A DNA stretch of 64,000 nucleotides, taken from positions 1,439,001-1,503,000 of the forward strand of contig NZ_JABWRD020000001.1 in assembly GCF_014268785.2 (NCBI RefSeq), given 5' to 3'. The notes under the pieces are model-generated. The model did not search any database. It was not told the DNA's origin and saw only the letters and a program-made list of their open reading frames with translations. The position numbers were made by a program, and so were the translations under genes. This document shows positions 55,522 through 64,000 of this stretch, one piece after another; position 1 is the first letter of the stretch; each line of letters starts with the position of its first letter. This DNA is from Pseudomonas shirazensis. Lineage in GTDB: Bacteria; Pseudomonadota; Gammaproteobacteria; Pseudomonadales; Pseudomonadaceae.

Positions 55522-55899
55522 TCATTGCAATAGATCCTGGATCTTGTCACGCAGCGTATCCAGGTCGAACGGCTTGGCCAGGATCGGCGCCTTGCGCGCA
55601 ATCGGGCTGCCGGATTCGAGAATCTCGGCTGGATAGCCGCTGATGAAAATCACCTTCAGATCAGGCCGCAGCTTGACCGCTGGCTCGGCGATCTGTACCC
55701 CGGAGATCCCACCCGGCAACCGGTAATCGGTGACGATCAGGTCCAGATGAGGCTTGCGCGCGAGAATCTCGAACGCCTGCTGGCCGTCTTCGGCAACCAG
55801 CACGTGGTAGCCCTCACCTGAAAGATAGTCGCGCAAGATCATCCGAATGGCCGGTTCATCCTCGACTACCAGTACAACATCTTGTGCATCTTCGCTCAT
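55522..55899 (-). CDS. Single-domain response regulator
   Basis: A 125-residue receiver domain only: VVLVVEDEPAIRM, phosphoacceptor aspartate at about 58 in LIVTDYRLPGG, SGYPAE and the lysine in ILAKPFDLDTLRDKI. No output domain. It is the last gene of the kinase-CheR-CheB-kinase operon, 45 bases after the kinase at 55944, and probably acts as a phosphorelay carrier or target. Confidence 0.92.
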   Translation of the reverse strand: MSEDAQDVVLVVEDEPAIRMILRDYLSGEGYHVLVAEDGQQAFEILARKPHLDLIVTDYRLPGGISGVQIAEPAVKLRPDLKVIFISGYPAEILESGSPIARKAPILAKPFDLDTLRDKIQDLLQ

Positions 55900-55943
55900 G
55901 ACAACGCCTTGGAATTCAGCAAGTTGGCCATCTGACCCCGGGC

Positions 55944-57170
55944 TTAAGCAGAGGTTGCCTGCGCCTGGTCGGTTTGTTGTGACAGCGCCGTCAGTGGCAG
56001 CAGCACGCTGAATGTCGCGCCTTGGCCTACCTCGCTGTCGATCTGGATCTGCCCACCATGGGCCCTGACAATCTGCTCGGAGATATACAGACCCAAGCCC
56101 AGGCCTCCGATGGCCTGCTCTGCTGCAACACGCTCGAACTGCTGGAAGATCCGCTGCTGGTTGGCGGCGCTAACGCCGATACCGTGGTCCTGCACCTGCA
56201 CCCAGGCCATCCCGGCCTGCTCGAACACCCGTACCTGCACCGGTTGCCGCTGACCGTAACGCAATGCATTGGACAACAGGTTGGCTACCACCTGTTCAAT
56301 TCGAAACTCATCCCACTCACCCTCAACTGTATCGCAGCGTTGCAGCTCGATGTGGGTGTTGGAGGCCAGCGCCTGCGCTTCGAAGTTCTCCACCAGGCCG
56401 CTGACCAGCTGCGCCAGGTCGAACTGGCGCGGCCGCAGCGACAATTTACCGGTGCGGATGCGCGATACGTCGAGCATGTCCTCGATCAGCCTGATCAGGC
56501 TGTTGATCTGCCGCTCGTCGCGCTCGACCATTGCCTGCAGCTTGTCTTCGCTGAATGCAGCCAGGTTGCCTCGCGACAGGTGCATCTTGCGCAGCTGGGT
56601 TTCCAGAATCAGCCCGTTCAGCGGCGTGCGCACTTCATGGGACACGATCGACATGAAGTCGTCGCGCATGCGCACCGCGCGCTCCAGCTCGCCCCGCGCC
56701 ACCTGTAACTGACCGAGCAACACTTCCTGCTCCTGACGGCTGCGCTCCAGGTCCTGCAGCTGGCGGTCGAGCACCTTGCGCTGGCGGTACAGATCGACAA
56801 ACACCGACACCTTGCTCTTCACCGCCATGGTGTCGAGGGGTTTGTGCAAAAAGTCGACGGCGCCACTTTCGTAGCCCTTGAACGCGTAGTTCATCTCGCG
56901 CCCGGCGGCGCTGACGAAGACGATCGGGATGTGCTTGGTTTTTTCCGTGCCGCGCATCAACTCCGCCAGCTCGAAGCCGTTCATGCCGGGCATCTGCACG
57001 TCCAGAATGGCCAAGGCAAATTCGTGTTCAAGCAACAGCCCCAACGCGTCTTCGGCAGACTGCGCCTGGTGCACTTCACGGTCTTCGCCATGGATCAGCG
57101 CGGCGAGGGCCAGCAGGTTCTCTGGCAGATCGTCGACGATCAGCAGTTTGGCGGTAATCTGGCTTAACAT
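55944..57170 (-). CDS. Receiver-histidine kinase (REC-HisKA-HATPase)
   Basis: A 408-residue soluble protein. The N-terminal receiver (LLIVDDLPENLLALAAL...LDVQMPGMNGFELAELM) is followed by a coiled coil (about 135-165), HisKA with SIVSHEVRTPLNGLILE and HATPase motifs ANLLSNALRYG, DHGIG and GGLGLGLYISEQIVRAHGG. No membrane segment, so it takes its input from another protein, probably the large hybrid kinase encoded upstream. It overlaps cheB by seven bases. Confidence 0.9.
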   Translation of the reverse strand: MLSQITAKLLIVDDLPENLLALAALIHGEDREVHQAQSAEDALGLLLEHEFALAILDVQMPGMNGFELAELMRGTEKTKHIPIVFVSAAGREMNYAFKGYESGAVDFLHKPLDTMAVKSKVSVFVDLYRQRKVLDRQLQDLERSRQEQEVLLGQLQVARGELERAVRMRDDFMSIVSHEVRTPLNGLILETQLRKMHLSRGNLAAFSEDKLQAMVERDERQINSLIRLIEDMLDVSRIRTGKLSLRPRQFDLAQLVSGLVENFEAQALASNTHIELQRCDTVEGEWDEFRIEQVVANLLSNALRYGQRQPVQVRVFEQAGMAWVQVQDHGIGVSAANQQRIFQQFERVAAEQAIGGLGLGLYISEQIVRAHGGQIQIDSEVGQGATFSVLLPLTALSQQTDQAQATSA

Positions 57171-57739
57171 GCGCTGGTTTCCAGGCTGCCGAGCAATTGC
57201 CCGATGCCGCTCAGAGTAAGTATGTAGTCAGGGCTGTGCAGGGCCAAGGCGGCCTCCGGCATCAGCGCGACTTGTGCGTCCTGCGGGTCCTGAACCACTG
57301 TCCGGCCTCCGCATTTTTTGATGTAGGCGAGCCCGCGCGCGCCGTCTTCATTGGCACCGGTCAGGAGCACACCAAGCAGCCGCTGGCGATAGGCATCGGC
57401 TGCCGAGGTAAACAGAAAATCAATCGCCGGGCGAGAGAAATGCACCGGCTCCTCCTGGCTCAGCGACAGGCTGAAATCCTGCTCGACCGACAAATGATAG
57501 GCCGGCCCGGCCACGTAGATCAGCCCAGGCTCGATCAACGCCTTGTCACGCGCCTCCAGCACGGGTCGCTGCACCTTGCGCTGCAACACTTCAGCAAGCT
57601 GGCTGTGGCGGTCATCCGGCAGATGCAGCACACACAGCACCGGCACGGCGAAGCCCTGCGGCAGGCTGCCGAGCACGGTGAACAGGGCTGCGACGCCACC
57701 CGCCGAAGCGCCGATCACTACCGCATCGAAGCCTGTCAT
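57164..57739 (-). CDS. CheB-type methylesterase domain protein
   Basis: A 191-residue stand-alone CheB catalytic domain: serine motif VIGASAGGVAALFTVLGSLPQGF, the histidine in LCVLHLPDDRHSQLA, and aspartate region GVLLTGANEDGARGLAYIKKCGG. The receiver domain of classical CheB is absent, so phosphorylation must be handled by partner proteins. Coupled to cheR by a 4-bp overlap. Confidence 0.9.
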   Translation of the reverse strand: MTGFDAVVIGASAGGVAALFTVLGSLPQGFAVPVLCVLHLPDDRHSQLAEVLQRKVQRPVLEARDKALIEPGLIYVAGPAYHLSVEQDFSLSLSQEEPVHFSRPAIDFLFTSAADAYRQRLLGVLLTGANEDGARGLAYIKKCGGRTVVQDPQDAQVALMPEAALALHSPDYILTLSGIGQLLGSLETSAC

Positions 57740-58557
57740 GATTTACGGAAGATCCGTTCAGGTTTGACCAAGGGCTCGAACTGCTCGCTGTAAGCAGAAA
57801 AATCCACCGACTCCTTGCTGCCCAGCACCAGAAAGCCGCGGTGGCACAGCGACTCGTGGAACAGGCCAAAGGCGCGGTCCTGCAAACTCTTGTTGAAGTA
57901 GATCAGCACGTTGCGGCACGACACCAACTGGGTTTCAGAGAACACACTGTCGGTGGCCAGGCTGTGGTCGGCAAAGGTCACGTTGTCGCGCAGGCTGCTG
58001 TCCATGATTGCGTTGCCGTAGGCGCTGGTGTAGTACTCGCTGAAGTCCCGGCGGCCACCGGCCTTGCGATAGTTTTCTTCATAGCCCTGCATGTTCTGCA
58101 TCGAATAGATGCCCTGCTTGGCTTTCTCCAGCGAATGCGGGTTGATATCGGTGGCGTAGATGATAGTGCGCTCGAGCAGGCCTTCCTCGCGCAGGAGGAT
58201 GGCCATCGAGTACACCTCTTCACCGGTGCTGCAACCAGCGATCCAGATCTTCAGCGACGGCCAGGTGCGCAACAACGGCACGACTTCTTCGCGCAGTGCA
58301 AGAAAATGCCCAGGGTCGCGAAACATCTCGCTGACCGGGATCGTCAGGTACTGCAGCAACTGCATGAACATGCCCGGGTCATGCAGCACCCGCTCCTGCA
58401 GCGCCGACACCGTACGGCAGTCGAACTGACGCAGCGCGTGCAGGATGCGGCGCTTGATCGACGCCCCGGAATAATCGCGGAAGTCGTAGCTGTACTTGAG
58501 ATAGATCGCCTCGATCAGCAATCGGATCTCGATGTCGGTGTTGCGCTCGCTAGTCAA
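57736..58557 (-). CDS. CheR-type methyltransferase
   Basis: A 273-residue SAM-dependent methyltransferase with an N-terminal helical CheR domain (IEIRLLIEAIYLKYSYDFRDYSGASIKRRILHAL) and catalytic motifs SLKIWIAGCSTGEEVYSMAILL, DINPHSLEKAKQGIY and CRNVLIYFNKSLQ. Its targets are glutamates on a receptor-like protein. None of the chemotaxis receptors lie nearby, so the hybrid kinase may be the target. Four-base overlap with both neighbours. Confidence 0.92.
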   Translation of the reverse strand: MTSERNTDIEIRLLIEAIYLKYSYDFRDYSGASIKRRILHALRQFDCRTVSALQERVLHDPGMFMQLLQYLTIPVSEMFRDPGHFLALREEVVPLLRTWPSLKIWIAGCSTGEEVYSMAILLREEGLLERTIIYATDINPHSLEKAKQGIYSMQNMQGYEENYRKAGGRRDFSEYYTSAYGNAIMDSSLRDNVTFADHSLATDSVFSETQLVSCRNVLIYFNKSLQDRAFGLFHESLCHRGFLVLGSKESVDFSAYSEQFEPLVKPERIFRKS

Positions 58558-61500
58558 ATTCGCTCCAGTTGCGGCAGCCAGACGCGGATCAGTGAGAACA
58601 GCCGGTCCAGATCAATCGGCTTGGCCAGATAATCATTGGCCCCAGCCTGCAGACAGCGCTGCTGGTCGTCTTTCATCGCCTTGGCGGTCACGGCAATGAT
58701 CGGCAGTTTGCGCCAGCGCGCTTGCTGGCGAATCAAGCGAGTAGCCTCGTAGCCGTCCATTTCCGGCATCATCACGTCCATCAGCACCAGGTCGATGTCG
58801 TCGTGAAGCTCCAGCTGCTCCAGCGCTTCGCGTCCATTGCGGCCGATCTCGACGATGGCGCCCTTGTGTTCCAGGGCGCTGGTCAGGGCGAAGATGTTGC
58901 GCACGTCGTCATCGACCAGAAGGATCTTGCGGCCCTCGAACACTTTGTCACGGCTGCGCGCCGTCTTCAGCATGCGCTGACGCTCGTTGGACAACTGCGC
59001 CTCGACCTTGTGCAGGAACAACGTCACTTCATCGAGCAGACGCTCCGGCGAGCGCGCGCCCTTGATGATGATCGAGCGCGAGTACTTGAGCAGTTCGGTT
59101 TCTTCTTCGCGGGTGAGGTTGCGCCCGGTATAGACGATGACCGGCGGAAACGCGCGGATATCTTCGGCCGTCATTCGTTTGAGCAGCTCGTTGCCGAGCA
59201 TGTCGGGCAGTTTGAGGTCGATGATCATACAGTCATAGATGTTCTCGCGCAGCAGCTCGAGTGCATCCTGTGCCAACGCCACCGCCGTGATTTCGATATC
59301 GTCGTCCCCGATCAGGCGGGCAATGCTCTCGCGCTGCAGGTCGTCGTCTTCAACCAGCAGGATGCGTTTGAGCTTCTGGGTCAGCTTGGCCTCGAGCAGG
59401 CCGAACACCTCTTTGAGCTCTTCGCGACTGGTCGGCTTGACCGCGTAACCGACCGCGCCCATGTGCATGGCCGCTTCGACACGGTCTTCGACCGAGATGA
59501 TATGCACAGGAATATGGCGCGTGCTGGCCTGTTCCTTGAGCCTCTGCAGCACGGTCAGGCCGGAATGGTCAGGCAGGCGCATGTCGAGCAGGACCGCATC
59601 CGGCAGGTACTGCGCCGCCAGCTGGAAGCCCTCGTCAGCGCTCTGCGCGGCCAGGCAGTTGTAACCCAGTTCATGGGCCAGGTCGAAGAGAATACGGGCG
59701 AAGTTCGGCTCGTCCTCGATCACCAGAATGCAGCGCTTGCTGAACGGCGCCAGCTCGCGGTCATCGGCAAACGCGTGGCGCGGCAGCGGTACTGCTGCTG
59801 GTACCTGCGGCGCGGCCGGCAACTGATCGACAGCTGGGCGCAGGGTCTGCACCTCGACCGGCTCATCCGACTCATAGCGCTCGGGCATGATCAGGCTGAA
59901 CACGCTGCCTTGGCCGGGGCTGCTGTCGAGGCTGATCTGGCCACCGAGCAGATGGGCCAGGTCGCGCGAAATCGACAGGCCCAGCCCGGTTCCACCGTAG
60001 CGGCGATTGCTGGTGCCGTCGACCTGATGGAAGGCGCCGAAAATCGCCTGCTGTTGATCCGGCGCAATGCCGATACCACTGTCGCGCACGGCAAACACCA
60101 GGCCGACGCCGGCCTGCTTGCTGATGGTCATGCTGACCTGGCCACGCTCGGTGAACTTGATCGCATTCGAAAGCAGGTTCTTGAGAATCTGTTCCAGGCG
60201 CTGGCGGTCGGTGAACAGCGTCGCCGGCAGCGGGTGCTCGAGCACGACCTGGAAGTCCAGGCCTTTGTCTTTGGCCAGCGGCACGAACATGCTGCGCAGG
60301 CCTTCGACCAGGCGCTCGACCTGGGTCGTCTCGGGGCGCACTTCAAGCTTGCCCGCCTCGACCTTGGCGATGTCGAGAATGTCATTGATCAGGTTGAGCA
60401 GATCGTTGCCAGCCGAATAGATCGAATCGGCGAACTTGACCTGTTCGACGGTGAGGTTACCCTCGCCGTTTTCGGCGAGTAGCTTGGCCAGGATCAGCGA
60501 GCTGTTCAGCGGCGTGCGCAGCTCGTGGGACATGTTGGCGAGGAATTCGGATTTGTACTTGCTCGAGCGCTGCAAGTCTTCGGCGCGGGCCTGCAGCTCC
60601 TGCTGGGCTTCATTAAGCTCGCTGTTCTTGCGATCGAGTGCCTCGGTGCGCTCGGACAAGCTCTCGTTGGTCTGTTCAAGCTCGGCCTGCTGCGTCTCAA
60701 GGTGCGCTTGCGATTCCTTCAGCACGCGGGACTGTTCTTCCAGCTCCTCGTTGGCAGTCTTGAGCTCTTCCTGTTGCACCTGCAGTTCTTCGTTGAGCTG
60801 CTGGGTTTCGGCCAGCACCTCTTGCAGGCGCTGACGGTAGCGGGCGCTTTCGATCGACATGCCAAGGTTTTCGGCAACGCGCTCGACCATCTCCTGGTCA
60901 CGCTCGCTCAGCGGGCGCAGGAAACCAAGTTCGACGACGCCATTGATCTGGCCATTGTCGCGAGTCGGCATCAACAGTGCGCTGCGCGGCAAGCCGCTGC
61001 CCAGACCCGAGCTGAGGCGGAAGTAATCTTCTGGCAGCTGATCGAGGCGCACCACGCGCGACTGGCGCACTGCTTCCGACACCAAGCCCTCGTCGACGCC
61101 CAGCGCCTGCGTACGCAGTTGCTCCTCGGCGCTCAGGCCGTAACTGGCGACACGGACCAGGCTGCCGTGCTCGTTACGCACATACAACGCGCCAACCACA
61201 CTGCCCAGGTACGTCGCAAAAAACTGCAGGATATTGTCGCCCAGCATCGGCAGGGTCAACTGCCCCAGCACTTGCTCGGCCAGCTGGGTCTGGCCATTAC
61301 GCAGCCAGGCATTGTGTTCAAGGCGTTCATTGGCGCGCTGCTGCGCCTGCATGTTACCTACGTAGCTGTCCGACAACGCCAGCAAATCGCGGCGTCCCAG
61401 ATACGCCAGCAGGCCGCTGAGCGCGACGATAAACAGTACGAAGGTGGTAATCGCCGTGACGGTAACCGTGTTGACGGTCTGGTTACGGACCTGGCGCAGT

Positions 61501-62012
61501 TGCTGTTCGTTGCCGATGAAGTCGTCAAACTCTTTGCGCACCTCGTCGGTGATACGCTTGCCGCGACCGTTGGTGATCGCCTGCTGGAATCCGCCTTGAG
61601 TCCGGCGCAGGGTGATCATCTCCTGGCCAAAATCGTTCCAGGCATGCTGCAGCGCGCTCAGCCGATCAATCCGGTCGACCTGCGCCGGGTTGTCTGCCAC
61701 CAGCTCGCGCAAGCTGTCCAGGCTTGCGAATATACGCGGCTTGGCCACCTCGTAAGGGTCCAGGAAGCGCTCGTCACCGGTGATCAGAAACCCGCGCATG
61801 CCGGTTTCCATGTCGATCGACAGTTTCAGCGTTTCGTTGGCATTGCCAATCACGCGGTCGGTGTGTTCGACCCATTGCATGGCCGAGAGCAGGTAGCTGA
61901 TTACCGCGACAAACGCCACGGCACCAAGCAGGCCCACGCCAAGTGGCAAGCCGACGTTGCGGCTTAACAGCTTGCGAAAGCTCTGCTGGTCCATAGAAGC
62001 TGCTTGAATCAT
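58554..62012 (-). CDS. Large hybrid sensor kinase (CHASE3-GAF-HisKA-HATPase-REC3)
   Basis: About 1,150 residues. Two membrane segments frame a CHASE3 periplasmic domain (SIDMETGMRGFLITGDERFLDPYE, about 60-100). Then GAF (about 230-380), a long coiled coil (about 415-500), HisKA (FLANMSHELRTPLNSSLIL), HATPase (LLSNAIKFTERGQ, DSGIGI, GGTGLGLSIS), and three receivers (LDMRLPDHSG, IDLKLPDMLG and MDVMMPEMDG aspartates). It heads the operon with CheR, CheB, a REC-kinase and a REC. The start ATG at 62010-62012 is preferred; another lies at 61992-61994. Confidence 0.9.
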   Translation of the reverse strand: MIQAASMDQQSFRKLLSRNVGLPLGVGLLGAVAFVAVISYLLSAMQWVEHTDRVIGNANETLKLSIDMETGMRGFLITGDERFLDPYEVAKPRIFASLDSLRELVADNPAQVDRIDRLSALQHAWNDFGQEMITLRRTQGGFQQAITNGRGKRITDEVRKEFDDFIGNEQQLRQVRNQTVNTVTVTAITTFVLFIVALSGLLAYLGRRDLLALSDSYVGNMQAQQRANERLEHNAWLRNGQTQLAEQVLGQLTLPMLGDNILQFFATYLGSVVGALYVRNEHGSLVRVASYGLSAEEQLRTQALGVDEGLVSEAVRQSRVVRLDQLPEDYFRLSSGLGSGLPRSALLMPTRDNGQINGVVELGFLRPLSERDQEMVERVAENLGMSIESARYRQRLQEVLAETQQLNEELQVQQEELKTANEELEEQSRVLKESQAHLETQQAELEQTNESLSERTEALDRKNSELNEAQQELQARAEDLQRSSKYKSEFLANMSHELRTPLNSSLILAKLLAENGEGNLTVEQVKFADSIYSAGNDLLNLINDILDIAKVEAGKLEVRPETTQVERLVEGLRSMFVPLAKDKGLDFQVVLEHPLPATLFTDRQRLEQILKNLLSNAIKFTERGQVSMTISKQAGVGLVFAVRDSGIGIAPDQQQAIFGAFHQVDGTSNRRYGGTGLGLSISRDLAHLLGGQISLDSSPGQGSVFSLIMPERYESDEPVEVQTLRPAVDQLPAAPQVPAAVPLPRHAFADDRELAPFSKRCILVIEDEPNFARILFDLAHELGYNCLAAQSADEGFQLAAQYLPDAVLLDMRLPDHSGLTVLQRLKEQASTRHIPVHIISVEDRVEAAMHMGAVGYAVKPTSREELKEVFGLLEAKLTQKLKRILLVEDDDLQRESIARLIGDDDIEITAVALAQDALELLRENIYDCMIIDLKLPDMLGNELLKRMTAEDIRAFPPVIVYTGRNLTREEETELLKYSRSIIIKGARSPERLLDEVTLFLHKVEAQLSNERQRMLKTARSRDKVFEGRKILLVDDDVRNIFALTSALEHKGAIVEIGRNGREALEQLELHDDIDLVLMDVMMPEMDGYEATRLIRQQARWRKLPIIAVTAKAMKDDQQRCLQAGANDYLAKPIDLDRLFSLIRVWLPQLERI

Positions 62013-62265
62013 CTGATAACGCCCGAGCGAATTAACTGTTGAATACCGAGGTGCCGGCACCTGCAAGATGCTGCTGCAGTGTCCCACTGGCGGGTCTGAC
62101 AGCGAAGTCTAACCAGCTTTGCCATTTATGGCAGGGGCATTTAGCCAGTATTTGAGAACGGGATGCGCCAATCGTTCCATCTGATTGCAGTGAACGTTAT
62201 ATTGGGAACTTCTGGGCCTGATACGGGCACAGAGTAGAGACACTTATCTGGTACAGGACCCCGAC

Positions 62266-62634
62266 ATGCACCCCCTTCTAGTAGTCGAAGACGACGGCAT
62301 CGTACGTATGCTGATGGTCGAAGTGCTCGAGGATCTTGGCTATAAGGTGATCGAAGCAGCAGACGCCACCAGTGCCCTGGCTATCCTCAATGACCCTGCA
62401 ACGCCCTTGGACCTGCTTATGACCGACGTCGGCTTGCCCGATATGAGCGGTCAGGATCTGGCGGGTAAAGCACGGGAAATTCGCCCGCTGCTACCCGTGC
62501 TGTTTGCCAGTGGCTATGCCGACAGCTTGAGCGTGCCGGAAGGCATGCACTCGATCGGCAAGCCGTTCAGTATCGATCAGTTGCGCGACAAGGTCGTGCA
62601 GATGATCGGGCCTGCAGACTCCACGCAGGCCTGA
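62266..62634 (+). CDS. Single-domain response regulator (divergent)
   Basis: A 122-residue receiver (LLVVEDDGIVRMLMVEVLEDLGY, phosphoacceptor aspartate at about 54 in LLMTDVGLPDMSG, SGYADS and lysine in SIGKPFSIDQL). No output domain. It is divergent from the large hybrid kinase gene across a 253-bp promoter region and probably serves the same relay. Confidence 0.92.
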   Translation: MHPLLVVEDDGIVRMLMVEVLEDLGYKVIEAADATSALAILNDPATPLDLLMTDVGLPDMSGQDLAGKAREIRPLLPVLFASGYADSLSVPEGMHSIGKPFSIDQLRDKVVQMIGPADSTQA

Positions 62635-62655
62635 CTCACAGCTAAAAGACAGCTG

Positions 62656-62835
62656 TCACAACTTGGTTGCAGCGGGCCGAGCGCCGTCGATCTGGCGCAG
62701 TGTAATCAAGCGCTCGCTGGCCGGCACCGGCCGTCCATACAAGAACCTCTGGAAATGCGAGCAACCCTCGGCGCGCAGCAGTTCCATCTGCTCGGGCGTC
62801 TCGACCCCTTCTGCAGTGGTCTTGATCATCAGGCT
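62656..62835 (-). pseudogene. Remnant of an EAL-domain (c-di-GMP phosphodiesterase) gene
   Basis: Only the C-terminal signature of an EAL domain remains: KTTAEGVETPEQMELLRAEGCSHFQRFLYGRPVPASE. No catalytic EAL motif or upstream domain is present, and RidA begins right behind it. The Q-R-F in place of the usual Q-G-F shows drift. It is the tail of a deleted phosphodiesterase gene. Confidence 0.75.
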
Positions 62836-62852
62836 GCAGGACAGCTCAGAGC

Positions 62853-63281
62853 CTAGCGGTCGCATGCGCCATGCCCTGCGATGGCAGCGACTGCGTCAAC
62901 CTCTATCAGCATCCCATCAAGCGCCAGACGTGGCACCGGGATCAGCGTGCAGGTTGGCTTCATGTGCGCGCCCCAAGCCTGATCTGCCGCCTGCACCCAT
63001 TGGCGCAGACGCTCTTCGCTGTGATCAACGATAAGCAAGGTGAGTTTGAATACATCGCCCAGACCGGCACCTTTGGAAGCCAGCGCCAGCTGCAGGTTGA
63101 GCAACGCCTGGGCCGCCTGTTCAGCAAACAGTGCTGAAAGGTTGCCCTGAGCGTCTTCGCCGCCCTGCCCGGCTACATACAGCAGGCAACTGTCGGAGCG
63201 GACCTGAGCAACATGCGAATAAGCATTGGCGCTGGGGTCATAAAGGCTGTCGGGATTGGTCAATTGGAAAACGTGGGACAT
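62853..63281 (-). CDS. RidA-family enamine/imine deaminase-like protein
   Basis: 142 residues of the YjgF/RidA fold: FQLTNPDSLYDPSANAYSHVAQVRSDSCLLYVAGQGGEDAQGNL at the start, FAEQAAQALLNLQLALASKGAGLGDVFKLTLLIVD, and the C-terminal KPTCTLIPVPRLALDGMLIEVDAVAAI with the arginine and glutamate expected in this family. GGAG precedes the ATG at 63279-63281. Substrate unknown. Confidence 0.9.
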   Translation of the reverse strand: MSHVFQLTNPDSLYDPSANAYSHVAQVRSDSCLLYVAGQGGEDAQGNLSALFAEQAAQALLNLQLALASKGAGLGDVFKLTLLIVDHSEERLRQWVQAADQAWGAHMKPTCTLIPVPRLALDGMLIEVDAVAAIAGHGACDR

Positions 63282-63348
63282 GCGGTCGCTCCATCGAGTG
63301 AAAGAACGACCGAGTATCAAACCTCAGGTTAACCCGAGGTCAAGAGGA

Positions 63349-63561
63349 TTATTTTTCTTCCAGCACATGACGGCCTTTGACTGCCCGCGGGCCGCGCCAC
63401 ATCCAGAACAACAGCCCAGGCACTGGCGCGTAGACGACAAAGACGATCCAGAGCATTTTTCGCTCCGCTCGCCGTTCACTACCGATGATGTTCCAGATCG
63501 CCCAGATTTCCAGGGCGATGACCACAGCGGCGACAATGATCCAGATCGTTCCGATTTCCAT
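63349..63561 (-). CDS. Small PLDc_N-type membrane protein
   Basis: 70 residues with two membrane segments (TIWIIVAAVVIALEIWAIWNII and MLWIVFVVYAPVPGLLFWMWRGPRA), matching the phospholipase D N-terminal-domain type of short proteins found alone in pseudomonads. GGAGG precedes the ATG at 63559-63561. Function unknown. Confidence 0.82.
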   Translation of the reverse strand: MEIGTIWIIVAAVVIALEIWAIWNIIGSERRAERKMLWIVFVVYAPVPGLLFWMWRGPRAVKGRHVLEEK

Positions 63562-63634
63562 AAGCGTCCTCCCGTGAGCATGTAATGCTTTGGTCCCGCA
63601 GAGGGCGCAAGGGTTCATTCCGATTCAGCCCGTC

Positions 63635-64000
63635 TCAGGGCTTCGTCACCTGATCCAGCGCACTTTGCAGCGCCTTGGCATCGCTGAACTGCTGTTGTGC
63701 TACCACGCGACTGTGGTCCAGTTGCAACCAGAGCACCTGGCCTTCCTGCCCAGGGTAACGGCTGGCGACTTCACCTTGACGATCAAGCATGACCCGGTAG
63801 CTGTAGTCACGCATGGCTGGAATGGCGAACAGCTTGCTGATTATAGATGGCATACGCTGGATATCCGCGACGAACACTGCCTGCCGCGCCTCCAGATACC
63901 CCTTGGGCTGCTCGGCGATGGCCGCCTTGACCAGCTTGGCGCCGTCCATGTCGCGGGCCACAAGCAGAATGCGCGTGTCGCCATCCAGAGTGTAGCTCTG
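63635..64000 (-). CDS. Thioredoxin-like fold protein, cut by window edge
   Basis: The C-terminal 121 codons. The segment YTLDGDTRILLVARDMDGAKLVKAAIAEQPKGYLEARQAVFVADIQRMPSIISKLFAIPAMRDYSYRVMLDRQGEVASRYPGQEGQVLWLQLDHSRVV resembles the YtfJ-like group of thioredoxin-fold proteins, with a Met-Pro in a cis-proline position. No CxxC is seen in this part. The start is outside the window, so a signal peptide cannot be judged. Confidence 0.55.
   Translation of the reverse strand, partial: QSYTLDGDTRILLVARDMDGAKLVKAAIAEQPKGYLEARQAVFVADIQRMPSIISKLFAIPAMRDYSYRVMLDRQGEVASRYPGQEGQVLWLQLDHSRVVAQQQFSDAKALQSALDQVTKP

Noticed and set aside
58722..60482. A 586-codon plus-strand open frame opposite the hybrid kinase
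   Set aside because: Shadow of the kinase and receiver domains.

Overview
The window is high-GC chromosomal DNA from a fluorescent Pseudomonas, most likely of the P. putida/P. fluorescens lineage. This rests on a pyoverdine block (pvdA, fpvG-H-J-K-C-D-E-F, an external thioesterase and an mbtH-like gene, with PvdS-type promoters), an MvaT/MvaU-type H-NS protein, tcuAB/tcuR, cobF, proP, katG and rnz. No rRNA, tRNA, CRISPR array or insertion sequence was seen. Both ends cut a gene.

Layout. 1-7.8 kb: a tricarboxylate-use locus with an OprD-type porin (cut), a CitMHS transporter, a PrpF-type isomerase, a LysR regulator, tcuB, tcuA and a TcuR-like LysR regulator. 7.9-8.5 kb: blc lipocalin. 8.5-12.6 kb: an AT-richer island on the minus strand, with a PAAR-domain effector carrying a glycine-zipper C-terminal tip, followed by five paralogous small membrane proteins (likely immunity proteins, one broken) and two orphan remnants of toxin tips. 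12.8-23.3 kb: rnz, an AttEFGH-like ABC/lipocalin operon, a small lipoprotein, a RIO kinase, proP, a PQQ-type sugar dehydrogenase with a DUF2231 membrane partner, and a DUF1289 protein. 23.4-31.8 kb: an OsmC-YcaO fusion, an orphan fecI-fecR pair with a Fur box, aroQ-aroE, a DUF2790 protein, an OmpR-type two-component pair and a DoxX protein. 31.9-43.8 kb: an SCP2-JmjC fusion, a PssA/PLD-type phosphatidyltransferase, katG, an EamA exporter, cobF, an mvaT paralogue, gloA, a second AroE-like gene, several very small genes, pbpG and a coiled-coil protein. 43.9-54.3 kb: the pyoverdine synthesis and iron-release genes. 54.4-64 kb: a LysE exporter, then a signalling operon (hybrid kinase, CheR, CheB, REC-kinase, REC), a divergent single-domain REC, an EAL remnant, RidA, a small membrane protein and a cut gene.

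How the genes work together. The first 7.8 kb reads as one pathway: outer-membrane entry, inner-membrane uptake, oxidation of tricarballylate by TcuA with electrons passed to the membrane through TcuB, and isomerisation by the PrpF-like protein so that carbon enters the TCA cycle as cis-aconitate. The pyoverdine block holds PvdA (hydroxyornithine precursor), an MbtH-like protein and a thioesterase (NRPS helpers), and the Fpv set that reduces and strips iron from ferripyoverdine in the periplasm.

The most unusual part is the toxin-immunity island. One orphan module between immunity genes carries a diverged copy of the effector gene's own upstream leader, joined within a few codons of the start to a toxin tip. 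This looks like a deleted ancestral effector, or a spare toxin-immunity cassette, kept downstream of the active gene.
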